Shown here: positions 44,544-53,082 of the stretch, piece after piece | Numbering within the stretch: the stretch's first letter is position 1 | Layout: the number at the start of each line of letters is the position of its first letter | Assembly (NCBI RefSeq): GCF_001429065.1 | Contig: NZ_LMIB01000015.1 | Span: forward strand, 396,905-460,904 | Length of the DNA: 64,000 nucleotides | Direction of reading: 5' to 3' | From: Sphingomonas sp. Root710 | GTDB taxonomy: Bacteria; Pseudomonadota; Alphaproteobacteria; Sphingomonadales; Sphingomonadaceae | Program-made: the position numbers and the translations under genes | The notes under the pieces: model-generated | What the model was told of the DNA's origin: nothing | What the model saw: only the letters and a program-made list of their open reading frames with translations | Databases searched by the model: none

Positions 44544-45467
44544 TCATTGCGCGGCGAGCAGGTCTGCCGGGGTGGCGGCGCTCAGCGGCGCCTGTTCCAG
44601 CGCAGTACTGTCGTCGACGGTGGCGACGCGCCGCATCTCGCGCCGCTCGGTCATGTCGAAGCGGCGGCCGCGGTGGAGAACCGAGCGGTTGTCGTACATC
44701 ACGACATCGTGCGGCTTCCAATAATGGGCGTACACATTCTCGCGCTGGCCGATATGCTCGATCAGCTCATGCGCCAGTGCGCGTCCCTCCGGGATCGACA
44801 TCCCCGAAATCTCGCAAACCTTACTGTCGCACCAGAGAACCTTGCGCCCCGACCCGGGATGGGTGCGGACCATCGGCCAGCGCACCGGCGGAAAGACACG
44901 GCGGTCCTCGGGGCGGTCTTCGATGCCCAGCCATTGCCGGGTGAAATGCGAGTAGAAGGTCGCGACCTTGTCGGCAATCAGCGCCTTGGTGTCGTCGTCG
45001 AGCGAATCATAGGCCGATCGCAGGTCGGCATATTCGGTCGCCCCGCCTTTGCTCGCGGCCGTCTTTGCGGTGAGGATCGAATAGCGATAGGGATGTTTGT
45101 CATAGGATGAATCGCTGTGCCAGAAGCGGTTGCCGACATTCATGATCGCCTGCTTGTGCTGCCGGTCGGCGACATCGCCGGACGTGGCATCGACGTTGGA
45201 GATGTCGCTGATCGCCGCGCTGGAATAGCGATCCTGCACCTTCTTCATCAGCTTTTCCTGGAGACCGACGTCTAGGGGGCCGAAGGTCGCGCCGAAGTTG
45301 ACGAGTTCCTCATCAGTGAGCGGCTGATCGTGAAAGACGAGCACGGCATATTTGTCGCTCGCCTTGACGATCGCGTCGACGGTCGCCGGATCGAGCGGCC
45401 TGCTCAGATCGACGCCGCTGATTTCGGCGACATAGTCCGCGCCGACAGGGCTGACGGTCAGGGTCAT
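44544..45467 (-). CDS. TauD/TfdA-family Fe(II)/2-oxoglutarate dioxygenase
   Basis: A 307-residue dioxygenase close to TfdA in length and motifs: His117-x-Asp119 (FWHSDSSY), distal His265 (NRSVLHRGRRFD) and an Arg-containing tail. Members of this branch cleave ether or sulfonate bonds in aromatic substrates such as 2,4-D. AGGAAGCAGAGAT precedes the ATG at 45467. It is 19 bases after the SnoaL gene at 45487 and last in a three-gene run with a class II aldolase. Its relation to the 30205 TauD-type protein is distant. Confidence 0.92.
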   Translation of the reverse strand: MTLTVSPVGADYVAEISGVDLSRPLDPATVDAIVKASDKYAVLVFHDQPLTDEELVNFGATFGPLDVGLQEKLMKKVQDRYSSAAISDISNVDATSGDVADRQHKQAIMNVGNRFWHSDSSYDKHPYRYSILTAKTAASKGGATEYADLRSAYDSLDDDTKALIADKVATFYSHFTRQWLGIEDRPEDRRVFPPVRWPMVRTHPGSGRKVLWCDSKVCEISGMSIPEGRALAHELIEHIGQRENVYAHYWKPHDVVMYDNRSVLHRGRRFDMTERREMRRVATVDDSTALEQAPLSAATPADLLAAQ

Positions 45468-45486
45468 ATCTCTGCTTCCTTGATGA

Positions 45487-45921
45487 TCACGCCGGTACTT
45501 CGACGCTGTTGAGGGTGCGGCGGCGGAACTTCCAGACGCCGTCATATCGGGCATATTCGTCGTGATAGACCCCGACGAAGCGGACGCGCATGGCTTCGCT
45601 GCCGATTCGGAACTCGGTGTAGACATGGCCGGTGGCGCTGTCGTCGCCGGTCAGGTCGATCACATGGTTATGGGTGAATGGCCACGGGTCCATCGCCTCG
45701 TTGTTCCGGGCGAAGGTCTCGGCGATCGCCGCGCGGCCGGACCGCACGCCGCCTTCGGCCATGACCGCAGGCATGTCGAACACCCCATCGGGCGTATAGA
45801 GATCGACAATCTCCTCATGGCGCCGTTCGCGCACATAATGGCAATAGCGCGCGACGAGGTCGCGGATGGCGTCTCGCGCCTCCAATGCCGCGATCCGCGC
45901 GGCGAGATCCTCAGACGGCAT
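45487..45921 (-). CDS. SnoaL-like / NTF2-fold protein
   Basis: A 144-residue SnoaL-type protein (EDLAARIAALEARDAIRDLV helix, then VARYCHYVRERRHEEIVDLY, HVIDLTGDDSATGHV and GVWKFRRRTLNSVEV). It starts at an ATG inside the last bases of the class II aldolase gene (11-base overlap), so the two are coupled. The sequence resembles the SnoaL protein at 40947. Function unassigned; dehydratase, isomerase or oxygenase-associated roles are all known in the family. Confidence 0.82.
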   Translation of the reverse strand: MPSEDLAARIAALEARDAIRDLVARYCHYVRERRHEEIVDLYTPDGVFDMPAVMAEGGVRSGRAAIAETFARNNEAMDPWPFTHNHVIDLTGDDSATGHVYTEFRIGSEAMRVRFVGVYHDEYARYDGVWKFRRRTLNSVEVPA

Positions 45922-46690
45922 AGCCCGGATCCTTGCGGTCGAGCAGCCGTAGCAACGCGGCCCATTCGAGCCCCGAACCGTTCTGAAAACGCGGATCCCG
46001 CGCAACCGGCGGCACCGCAGCGCACAGCTCGTGCGGCGGCATCTTGAGCCTGCCGCCCGCCATCGCATCGACTTGGATACGGCACGCGCTTTCCAGCTGA
46101 TAGGCGGTCAGGAAGGCATGCGGCACCGTGCGGCCGACCGTGATCGTGCCATGGTTGCGCAGCAGCATCACATCGTGCGGTCCGAGATCATCGACCAGCC
46201 TGCGGCGCTCGTCCGGATCGACCGCCGGCCCCTCGAAATCATGATAGCCGACCTCGCCATAGAAGAACATCGCGCTCTGCGAGAGCGGCAGCAGACCGCA
46301 CTCCATCGCAGACACCGCGGTAGCCGCGCGCGAATGGGTGTGGATTACGCAGCCGGCGTCGTGCCGCCCGCCATGGATTGCGCTATGGATGATATAGCCG
46401 GCCGGGTTGATGCCGAACTCGCCCGGCGCGCGCAGCATGAAATTCCCGTCGAGGTCGATCTTGTGCAGGTTGGAGGCAGTCACCTCGTCATAGAGCAGGC
46501 CATAGGCGTTGATCAGAAAATGCCCGGTGCCGGGCACCCGCGCCGTGATGTGATTGTAGATCAGGTCGGTCATGCCGAAATGGGCAAACAGACGATAGCA
46601 GGCCGCGAGCTGGACCCGCAGCTGCCACTCTTCCGCGCTGACCTGATCCCTCACCGATATCTCGGCGGCGATCCCCGGCTCCGAACGCAT
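45911..46690 (-). CDS. Class II aldolase/adducin-family protein
   Basis: A 259-residue class II aldolase/adducin domain. The zinc-binding HTHSRAATAV block and the NHGTITVGRTVPHAF block are both clear, as is the MTDLIYNHITARVPG start. Relatives cleave phosphorylated or plain hydroxy-keto substrates, and some act on non-phosphorylated 2-oxo acids. ATG at 46690 after GAGGAGCG. It heads a three-gene - strand run with SnoaL and TauD proteins and is divergent from the P450 at 46939, with 248 bases between. Confidence 0.9.
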   Translation of the reverse strand: MRSEPGIAAEISVRDQVSAEEWQLRVQLAACYRLFAHFGMTDLIYNHITARVPGTGHFLINAYGLLYDEVTASNLHKIDLDGNFMLRAPGEFGINPAGYIIHSAIHGGRHDAGCVIHTHSRAATAVSAMECGLLPLSQSAMFFYGEVGYHDFEGPAVDPDERRRLVDDLGPHDVMLLRNHGTITVGRTVPHAFLTAYQLESACRIQVDAMAGGRLKMPPHELCAAVPPVARDPRFQNGSGLEWAALLRLLDRKDPGYAV

Positions 46691-46938
46691 TGTCTGACGC
46701 TCCTCAACGATCGGGCATGGGCCCGTTGGCAGAGCTATCCCGCCGCCGCGCGAACTCAATCGGCAAGTCTTGGGAAAAGCGTCACCTTATTGTTGATCCG
46801 CGAAAGCGGCGGCGCGGCGAGCACTATCGCTTAATCAATAGCACGCTTTTAAAAAGCATAGCTGTGCCGGAGCCGGCCCCGATCCCGTAAAACCAACTCC
46901 GAAGTCCCGGCGCTTCCGCCGGCTGCAGGAGTTTGGAA

Positions 46939-48204
46939 ATGAGCGACACGATCGTCGAGGCCAAAGCGGCGGGCGGCAAATGTCCGATAACCTTCACCGA
47001 TCCCGAGACCCGCAAATGCCCCTTCCCGGCCTATCATGCGCTGCGCGAAGAGCATCCGGTCTACCAGGACCCGGTCAGCGGCAATTATGTGCTGACCCGC
47101 TATGAGGACGTTCGCAAGGCGGTGATGAACAACAAGACGCTATCGTGCAAGACGGGCGTCATCCAGACCCGCAAGTCGAGCGTCAGCGACCAGGTCGACA
47201 AGATATTCCTCGAAACCGGTTATCTGCCGATGGACACGCTCGTCACCAACGATCCGCCGTCGCACAAGATGTATCGCACGCTGGTCGATAAGGCCTTCAC
47301 CCGCGCCAAGGTACAGGGGCTGGAGCCGCAGATCGAAATCTCGGCGAACGAGCTGATCGACAAGTTCATCGACAAGCCCGAGGTCGAGTTCTTCGACGAG
47401 TTTGCGATGCGCCTGCCGCTGACGGTGTTCACCGACATTCTCGGCGTGACGGACAAGGATCTCGACAAGTTCAAGCGCTGGAACGACCTCTCGCTCGAAT
47501 CGAGCAACCCCGCGCTCGATCCGCAGCGTGAGCTGGAGATCGTACCGGTGGTCACCGAACTGCACCGCTATCTGGCGCAGAATGTCGAACGCGTGCGCGC
47601 GACGCCCGACGACAGCCTGCTCAGCACGATCGTCCACGCCGACGTCGACGGGCGCACGCTCGACATGCGGGAGCTGATATCGATCCTGTTTCTGCTGTTC
47701 CTGGCGGGCGGCGAGACGACCGCGAACGCGATCGCCGGCGGCATGAAGATCCTGATCGAGCGGCCCGCGCTGGCCGACGAGATTCGCGATGACGACGCCA
47801 AGCTCGACGCCTTCGTCGAGGAGACGCTGCGCATCATGGCGCCCGCGACGGTGATGTTCCGCCGGGTGACCGAGGATATGGAGATCGGCGGCGTGGCGAT
47901 CCCCGAAGGCGCGATCATCGAGACCCGCTTCGGTGCGGCCAACCTCGACCCCACCGTCTTCCCCGACCCGGAGACGCTCGACCTCGACCGTCCCAATATG
48001 AACAAGCACCTGACCTTCGGTGCCGGCATCCACATGTGCATCGGCAACCAGCTGGCGCGCGGCGAGATGCGGATCGCGTTCAAGGCACTGGTGACCCGCA
48101 TGAAGAACTTCCGCGCCAGCCGCGGCGAGGGCAGCTACGACTACACCACGACCTATGTGGCGTTCGGGCTGAAGCAGCTGTGGATGAGCTTCGACAAGCG
48201 CTGA
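46939..48204 (+). CDS. Cytochrome P450
   Basis: A 421-residue P450: I-helix FLAGGETTAN, K-helix ExxR in EETLRIMAP and haem loop FGAGIHMCIG with axial Cys367. It is the most divergent of the four P450s here; its N-terminal half (DPETRKCPFPAYHAL) resembles terpene- and steroid-type P450s in general pattern. Start at 46939: TTGGAAATG places ATG eight bases after AGGAG, better than the upstream TTG. It is followed 18 bases later by a SnoaL gene. Substrate not known. Confidence 0.95.
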   Translation: MSDTIVEAKAAGGKCPITFTDPETRKCPFPAYHALREEHPVYQDPVSGNYVLTRYEDVRKAVMNNKTLSCKTGVIQTRKSSVSDQVDKIFLETGYLPMDTLVTNDPPSHKMYRTLVDKAFTRAKVQGLEPQIEISANELIDKFIDKPEVEFFDEFAMRLPLTVFTDILGVTDKDLDKFKRWNDLSLESSNPALDPQRELEIVPVVTELHRYLAQNVERVRATPDDSLLSTIVHADVDGRTLDMRELISILFLLFLAGGETTANAIAGGMKILIERPALADEIRDDDAKLDAFVEETLRIMAPATVMFRRVTEDMEIGGVAIPEGAIIETRFGAANLDPTVFPDPETLDLDRPNMNKHLTFGAGIHMCIGNQLARGEMRIAFKALVTRMKNFRASRGEGSYDYTTTYVAFGLKQLWMSFDKR

Positions 48205-48222
48205 GCGGGCAGGATCTTGACC

Positions 48223-48765
48223 ATGACACGAACGGACGATGGCGGTCTTAGCGAGCTGCTCGCGCGCCAGCGCATCCATGATGCGCTCGTCCGGTCGTGC
48301 CGCGGCGTCGACCGCCTCGACGCCGCGCTGATCCGCTCAGCCTACCACCCCGATGCGATCGACGACCATGGCAGCTTCGTCGGTTCGGTGGATGATTTCA
48401 TCACCTGGGTGATGGGCAATCATGGCGACGGCAAGGTCATTGCCTGTACGCATCATATCTCGAATGTGCTGATCGTGATCGATGGCAGTGTGGCGCATTG
48501 CGAATCCTATGCGCTCGTCACCCATCGCCGGATGATCGATGGCGTGCTGTGCGACATGCTCGCGCATGGCCGTTATCTCGACCGGTTCGAGGAACGCGAC
48601 GGCGAATGGAAAATCGCGCACCGCTTCGTCATCGGAGACTGGGACCGCATCGATCCAGTCGAGCGCCGGCTGGGCGGACCGCTGACCGAAGCGCTCCGCC
48701 CGAGCCTGCGGTCGCGGGATGACAATTCCTATTCCGTCCTCGATCCGCGCTATTTCACCACGTGA
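48223..48765 (+). CDS. SnoaL-like / NTF2-fold protein
   Basis: A 180-residue SnoaL-type protein: LARQRIHDALVRSCRGVDRL, AHCESYALVTHRRM and WKIAHRFVIGDWDRIDP. The ATG at 48223 is favoured over an upstream TTG. It follows a P450 by 18 bases, so it may act on the same substrate. The family's members include isomerases and dehydratases; the reaction here cannot be assigned. It converges on the VOC gene with 30 bases between. Confidence 0.8.
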   Translation: MTRTDDGGLSELLARQRIHDALVRSCRGVDRLDAALIRSAYHPDAIDDHGSFVGSVDDFITWVMGNHGDGKVIACTHHISNVLIVIDGSVAHCESYALVTHRRMIDGVLCDMLAHGRYLDRFEERDGEWKIAHRFVIGDWDRIDPVERRLGGPLTEALRPSLRSRDDNSYSVLDPRYFTT

Positions 48766-48795
48766 CGGTCGCGCCCTGAAGGTCGGCATCCACCG

Positions 48796-49335
48796 TCAGG
48801 ACGGCTGCATGGTTTCGGGTCTCGCCGGGTGCCAGAGCCGCCGGTCGGTATCGGCCTCATAGCCTTTGCCGCCAGGAAAGCTGACCAGTTCGAACTGCAT
48901 GCCCCAGGGCGCCAGGAAATAGACCCAGGTCTGACCCGCACTCGGGCCAGCAGTCCGCACGGTTGGTTCGCCCAGGATCCGGATGCCGTGGCCGCGCAAA
49001 TAGGCGACCGCCGCGCCGATGTCGTCGACATAGAGCGCAATGTGGTGGCCGCCGACATCGCTGTTGCGCGGTGGCTCGCGGCGCTGGTCGGGCGCCTCAT
49101 ATTCGAACAGTTCGAAATTGGAGCCGTTGCCGCAACGCAGGAACTTCAACCGCCGCATGACGGTGCGAGGGTGAACGTTCAGATGCGTCGCCATCCAGTC
49201 ATCGTCCGACTGGAAGGGGCCGAGTTCATAGAAGGGCTCACAGCCCAGCACGTCGACGAAGAAACGGATCGCCTTATCGAGATCGGGGACGGTGATGCCG
49301 ATATGGTCGGTCCCGCGCAGGCCAGGCAGGCTCAT
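48796..49335 (-). CDS. VOC-superfamily protein
   Basis: A 179-residue VOC protein with the two-module half pattern GTDHIGITVPDLDKAIRFF (His in strand 1), HHIALYVDDIGAAVAYLRGH and WVYFLAPWGMQFELVSF (Glu ligand in the last strand). Glyoxalase-type or dioxygenase-like chemistry is possible. The start ATG at 49335 overlaps the SDR stop by four bases. The last of four genes (KshB-like reductase, EthD, SDR, VOC) on the - strand. Paralogue of the VOC gene at 42913. Confidence 0.85.
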   Translation of the reverse strand: MSLPGLRGTDHIGITVPDLDKAIRFFVDVLGCEPFYELGPFQSDDDWMATHLNVHPRTVMRRLKFLRCGNGSNFELFEYEAPDQRREPPRNSDVGGHHIALYVDDIGAAVAYLRGHGIRILGEPTVRTAGPSAGQTWVYFLAPWGMQFELVSFPGGKGYEADTDRRLWHPARPETMQPS

Positions 49336-50102
49336 GCCGTCAGCCCCGTATCGTTGACGCCGACGCTATAGCCGCCATCGACGCCGATCGTCTGGCCAGT
49401 CGTGTAGCCAGCACGCGGATCGGCCAGATAGAGCGCGGCATGAGCGATCTCATCCGCCTCGCCGAGCCGCCCCACAGATGTCTTGCCCTCGAAATAACGC
49501 AGCAGCGCGGCGTCCTCGACGATCGGACGGGTCATCCCGGTCAGGATCGTGCCGGGCTGGATGACGTTCGCGGTGATCCCGTAACGGCCCAGCTCGACCG
49601 CCAGGTTCATGGTGAATCCGGTCAGCGCATGCTTGCTGGCGTTATACGCCGCCATGCCCGGATTGGTCAGCCGCACGCATATCGACCCGATATTGACGAT
49701 CCGGCCTGATCCCGATCGCTTGAGCGCCGGAATCGCCTTCAGGCATAGCGTGGCCGGCCCCGTGACGTTGGTCGCAAAGGTGCGGTCCCAATGATCGCGG
49801 CCGATCTGCTCGACCGGGGCCATCTCGAACAGCGCCGCGGCGTTGACGACGATATCGATCCCGCCCAGCGCCTGGGCCGCCGCGACGATACGGTCGGCCG
49901 CATCGGGCGCGGCGATGTCGGCGGCGAAGGGTGTGATCGCGGCATTGCCGGGATGCGCCGCCTCGATCGCCGCCTGATCACGCGAAACGGCAAGAACCTT
50001 TGCCCCCTCTGCCGCGAAAAGCGTTGCAATCGCCTGCCCCATGCCGCTCGACGCACCGGTGACGATCGCGACGCGGCCCGCAAGGCGGCCCGCCTCACTC
50101 AC
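49332..50102 (-). CDS. Short-chain dehydrogenase/reductase
   Basis: A 256-residue classical SDR: TGASSGMG, NAAA in place of the usual NNAG, the catalytic YNASK and a VDGG C-terminal motif. The start is a GTG at 50102 that overlaps the EthD stop (GTGA). It could oxidise a hydroxyl group of a cyclic substrate. The operon context with EthD, VOC and a ferredoxin reductase suggests a role in an oxygenase-linked pathway. Confidence 0.9.
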   Translation of the reverse strand: MSEAGRLAGRVAIVTGASSGMGQAIATLFAAEGAKVLAVSRDQAAIEAAHPGNAAITPFAADIAAPDAADRIVAAAQALGGIDIVVNAAALFEMAPVEQIGRDHWDRTFATNVTGPATLCLKAIPALKRSGSGRIVNIGSICVRLTNPGMAAYNASKHALTGFTMNLAVELGRYGITANVIQPGTILTGMTRPIVEDAALLRYFEGKTSVGRLGEADEIAHAALYLADPRAGYTTGQTIGVDGGYSVGVNDTGLTA

Positions 50103-50446
50103 TGCGATTGCTCCACCTCGACCGCACACACCATGACACGGGTCGGATCGAGGAATTTCTTTTCGTCCTCGGCGACCTGTTCGAACACGGCGGGGTCGCG
50201 GAAGGCGTTGAACCAGCGCTCGCAGGCGGCGCGGTCCTCGAACTCCATCTCGGTCACCACATCGAAACCGATCTGGTCGTCGTCGCGCTTGAAAGGCTCG
50301 TCGAAGTTCAGGAAGTTGCGGCGATAGGCCGACATCTTCGGGGCAAGCCGGCCGACCAGCGGCGCATGCTGCCCCTCATAATAGGCGCGGAATTCCTCGC
50401 GCGAGATTCCCGGCTTGCGCGCCAGGAAAGCCATCACCTTGTACAT
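50099..50446 (-). CDS. EthD-domain protein
   Basis: A 115-residue EthD-type protein: YKVMAFLARKPGISREEFRAY, MSAYRRNFLNFDEPF and FDVVTEMEFEDRAACERWF, matching the EthD-like protein at 42539. The ATG at 50446 with GAGG upstream is preferred to the GTG at 50452. It is coupled to the SDR by a GTGA overlap and lies 25 bases after the reductase stop. Function unassigned; dimeric alpha+beta barrel is expected. Confidence 0.82.
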   Translation of the reverse strand: MYKVMAFLARKPGISREEFRAYYEGQHAPLVGRLAPKMSAYRRNFLNFDEPFKRDDDQIGFDVVTEMEFEDRAACERWFNAFRDPAVFEQVAEDEKKFLDPTRVMVCAVEVEQSQ

Positions 50447-50471
50447 CCTCACCTCGCTCTTTTTGATTGCG

Positions 50472-51494
50472 TCAGAAGGTCACCTTCACCTCCGGCGAAC
50501 GCGCCACCGCCTGACACGCCAGGATCAGGCCATCGGACAGGTCACGGGCGTCGAGCACCTGATTCTGCAGCATGTCGACTTCGCCCTCGTCGAGTTGGCA
50601 GATACAGGCGCCGCACGATCCCGAGCGGCAGGAATAAGGCGGGTTCAGCCCCGCCGCCTGCATGGCGTCGATCATCAGTGCGCCGCCCGCCCAATCGATG
50701 CTGTCGGTCTTGCCGTTCAGCGTCACCTCCAGCCGCGACGCCTCGACGGCGGGCTGCTCGCGGCTCGGAACGCTTGTCACTGGCTGCGGCGCGGCGAACA
50801 CGAACCGCTCAAGATGGACCTGATGGCGATCGACGTCGAGCTGGTCGAGCGCGGCGGCGACCGCATCCATATAGGGCGCGGGCCCGCACACGAAATGCTC
50901 GCGATCGGCCAGATGCGCGGCATGGGCCGCCAGCAGCTTCGGCGTCGGCAATCCCTGCACGCTTTCCAGCCAGTGCGTGATCGACAGCCGGTCCGGATGC
51001 TCGGCGGCGAGCCTGTTGAGTTCAGCCTTGAAGATGACCGAACGCTCGTCGCGGTTGGCGTAGAAAAGCGAAACCTTGCCGCTCGACTGGCGCAAGCGGT
51101 CCTTGGCGAGCGAGATGATCGGGGTGATCCCGCTGCCCGCCGCGAACAACGACAGGTCGCGGTCGGCATCGCGCGACACGAACACCCCGGCGGGGCGCAT
51201 CACCGGCAAGCGGTCGCCCTTACGGACGCGGTCGACCATCCAGTTGGAAACCGGGCCGAACGGCACCCGCTTCACGGTGATCCGCAGATGCTCGTCCGCG
51301 CCATGCACGCTCGACAGCGAATAGCAGCGCTCGTGCTCGCCCTCGTCGGTCGCGCAGCGAACCGTCAGGAACTGGCCCGAGCGATAACCGAACAGGTCGC
51401 GCTTTTCCGCAGGAACCGCGAGGACGAAGGTGCGCGCATCGTCGCTCTCTTCGATGACATCCACAACCTCGAGCGCATGATAATTGTCGCTCAC
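50472..51494 (-). CDS. Class IA-type ferredoxin reductase with C-terminal [2Fe-2S] domain (KshB-like)
   Basis: A 340-residue electron-transfer protein. Residues 1-110 form the FAD domain (RCYSLSS), about 110-235 the NAD domain (LFAAGSGITPIISLAK, FVCGPAPYMDAV) and the end is a plant-type ferredoxin with cysteines 289, 294, 297 and 327 (C-x4-C-x2-C-x29-C). Layout FAD-NAD-2Fe2S is that of KshB and PaaE-like reductases. It likely feeds the Rieske oxygenase at 58386. The start is a GTG at 51494 with GGAGGGG some 14 bases upstream. In the intergenic region TTGCCAAT motifs recur (see finding). Confidence 0.93.
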   Translation of the reverse strand: MSDNYHALEVVDVIEESDDARTFVLAVPAEKRDLFGYRSGQFLTVRCATDEGEHERCYSLSSVHGADEHLRITVKRVPFGPVSNWMVDRVRKGDRLPVMRPAGVFVSRDADRDLSLFAAGSGITPIISLAKDRLRQSSGKVSLFYANRDERSVIFKAELNRLAAEHPDRLSITHWLESVQGLPTPKLLAAHAAHLADREHFVCGPAPYMDAVAAALDQLDVDRHQVHLERFVFAAPQPVTSVPSREQPAVEASRLEVTLNGKTDSIDWAGGALMIDAMQAAGLNPPYSCRSGSCGACICQLDEGEVDMLQNQVLDARDLSDGLILACQAVARSPEVKVTF

Positions 51495-51774
51495 GCCACG
51501 CCTGCTCCCCTCCTCGGACCGATGCGCGGATTGTCTCAGCGCGACCCGCCGGGCGGAAGGCGCATAGCCATGGCCAAGCTGCGCAGAGCATTGCCAATCC
51601 GCACGCGCGCGAACCGCCTGGCAGGCGGCAAGGCTCAAAACGCCCATGCAGTGATCGGTTTGTCACAAGCTTGCCAAATGCGGTCGCGGCGGCGGCGGAC
51701 TAAGTTCTCCATCAACCTGCGGCAAGGATCGTCCGACGAGGAAATCCGTCCGCGCAAACTAAGGATTGGAGCCT

Positions 51775-52977
51775 ATGGTGGAGGCAGCTTTGAAAGTCGT
51801 GCAGGGCGAGACCCCGTCCGCGGCCGAACTGGTGGACCGCGCGCGGGCGCTGATTCCCGTGCTGCGGGAACGCGCTGCGGCGGGCGATGCGGCGGCCAAT
51901 GTGGTCCCGGAGACGGTCGAGGATATCAAGAAGGCGGGCCTGTTCCGCATACTCCAGCCCAAGCGCTGGGGCGGCTATGAGATGAGCCCGAAGGTCTTCT
52001 ACGACGTTCAGATGGCTCTGGCCGAGGGTGATATGTCGGTCGGCTGGATCTACGGCGTCATCGGCGTCCACAACTGGCAGATCGCGCTGTTCGACGACCG
52101 CGCCGGGCGCGAAGTGTTCGAGAACAACCCCGACGCGATCATCGCGTCGACCTATATGCCCAAGGGCAAGACCGAAGCCGTGGACGGCGGCTACCGTTTC
52201 TCGGGCCGCTGGCAATTCTCGAGCGGCTCGAAGCATGCCCAGTGGTTCTTCCTCGGCGGCCTGTTTCCCGGCGCCGGCGACGGTGTGCCCAACATGGGCA
52301 CCTTCCTGATCCCGCGTGAGGATGTCGAGATCGTCGAGACGTGGGACACCCATGGCCTCAAGGCGACCGGCAGCCATGACGTGATCGTCAAGGACGCCTT
52401 CGTGCCCCAATATCGTACCCATACCCACCGTCAGGGCTTCGAGATCAACAGCCCCGGCAATGCGGTGAACACCGGCGCGCTCTACCGCCTGCCCTTCGGC
52501 CAGGTGTTCCTGCGCTCGGTCTCGACCGCATCGATCGGCGCGCTGCAGGCGTTGCTGAACGAGGTGATCGCCTTCGGCAGCGGCAAGCTCGGCTCGTTCG
52601 GCGGCCGCACCTCGGAAAACCCCTTCGCCCAGCTGACGGTAGCCGAAGCGGCGGCGACGATCGCCGATCTGAAGAATACCCTCTACGCCAATTTCGACCA
52701 TATGGAGAAATGCGCCGAGGCTGGCACCGTGCCCGCGATGGAAGACCGGCTGCGCTTCAAATATCAGTCGTCCGAGGTCGCCAGCCGCTGCGCCAACGTG
52801 GCGAACAAGCTGTTCCGCGTCGCGGGCGGCAGCGGATTGTTCGTCGACAAGCCGTTTTCCAAGATCCTGGCCAACATCCAGTCGGGCGGCCAGCATCAGG
52901 CGAACAGCTACGAGCTGTGGGGCGCCAATTTCGGCGCGTCGCTGCTGGGTGCCGAAAACCAGGACATCTTCCTCTGA
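51775..52977 (+). CDS. HsaA-like flavin-dependent monooxygenase / acyl-CoA dehydrogenase-fold protein
   Basis: A 400-residue protein with the acyl-CoA dehydrogenase fold. N-terminal helix bundle begins LVDRARALIPVLRERA; the flavin region shows GDMSVGWIYGV, RFSGRWQFSSGSKH, THGLKATGSHDV, and the end SGGQHQANSYELWG. This order fits the HsaA/HpaC2-type group-D flavin monooxygenases that hydroxylate phenols using reduced flavin. ATG at 51775 follows GGATTGGAG. No HsaB-type flavin reductase is next to it. It leads an operon with KstD-like and E1 genes. Confidence 0.85.
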   Translation: MVEAALKVVQGETPSAAELVDRARALIPVLRERAAAGDAAANVVPETVEDIKKAGLFRILQPKRWGGYEMSPKVFYDVQMALAEGDMSVGWIYGVIGVHNWQIALFDDRAGREVFENNPDAIIASTYMPKGKTEAVDGGYRFSGRWQFSSGSKHAQWFFLGGLFPGAGDGVPNMGTFLIPREDVEIVETWDTHGLKATGSHDVIVKDAFVPQYRTHTHRQGFEINSPGNAVNTGALYRLPFGQVFLRSVSTASIGALQALLNEVIAFGSGKLGSFGGRTSENPFAQLTVAEAAATIADLKNTLYANFDHMEKCAEAGTVPAMEDRLRFKYQSSEVASRCANVANKLFRVAGGSGLFVDKPFSKILANIQSGGQHQANSYELWGANFGASLLGAENQDIFL

Positions 52978-53082
52978 CACGCCGCCGCCCACGCGGCGGC
53001 CCACCCTTGACGGCGTCCCCTGCGGGGGGCGCCGTACCGGAGAAAATGGGATCGCGATCACGGATCGCGTGAGAGGATCGAG

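Noticed and set aside
52981-53034. GC-rich hairpins between HsaA-like and KstD-like genes called as a terminator
   Set aside because: No T run follows and the operon seems to continue, so at most an attenuator or mRNA processing site.
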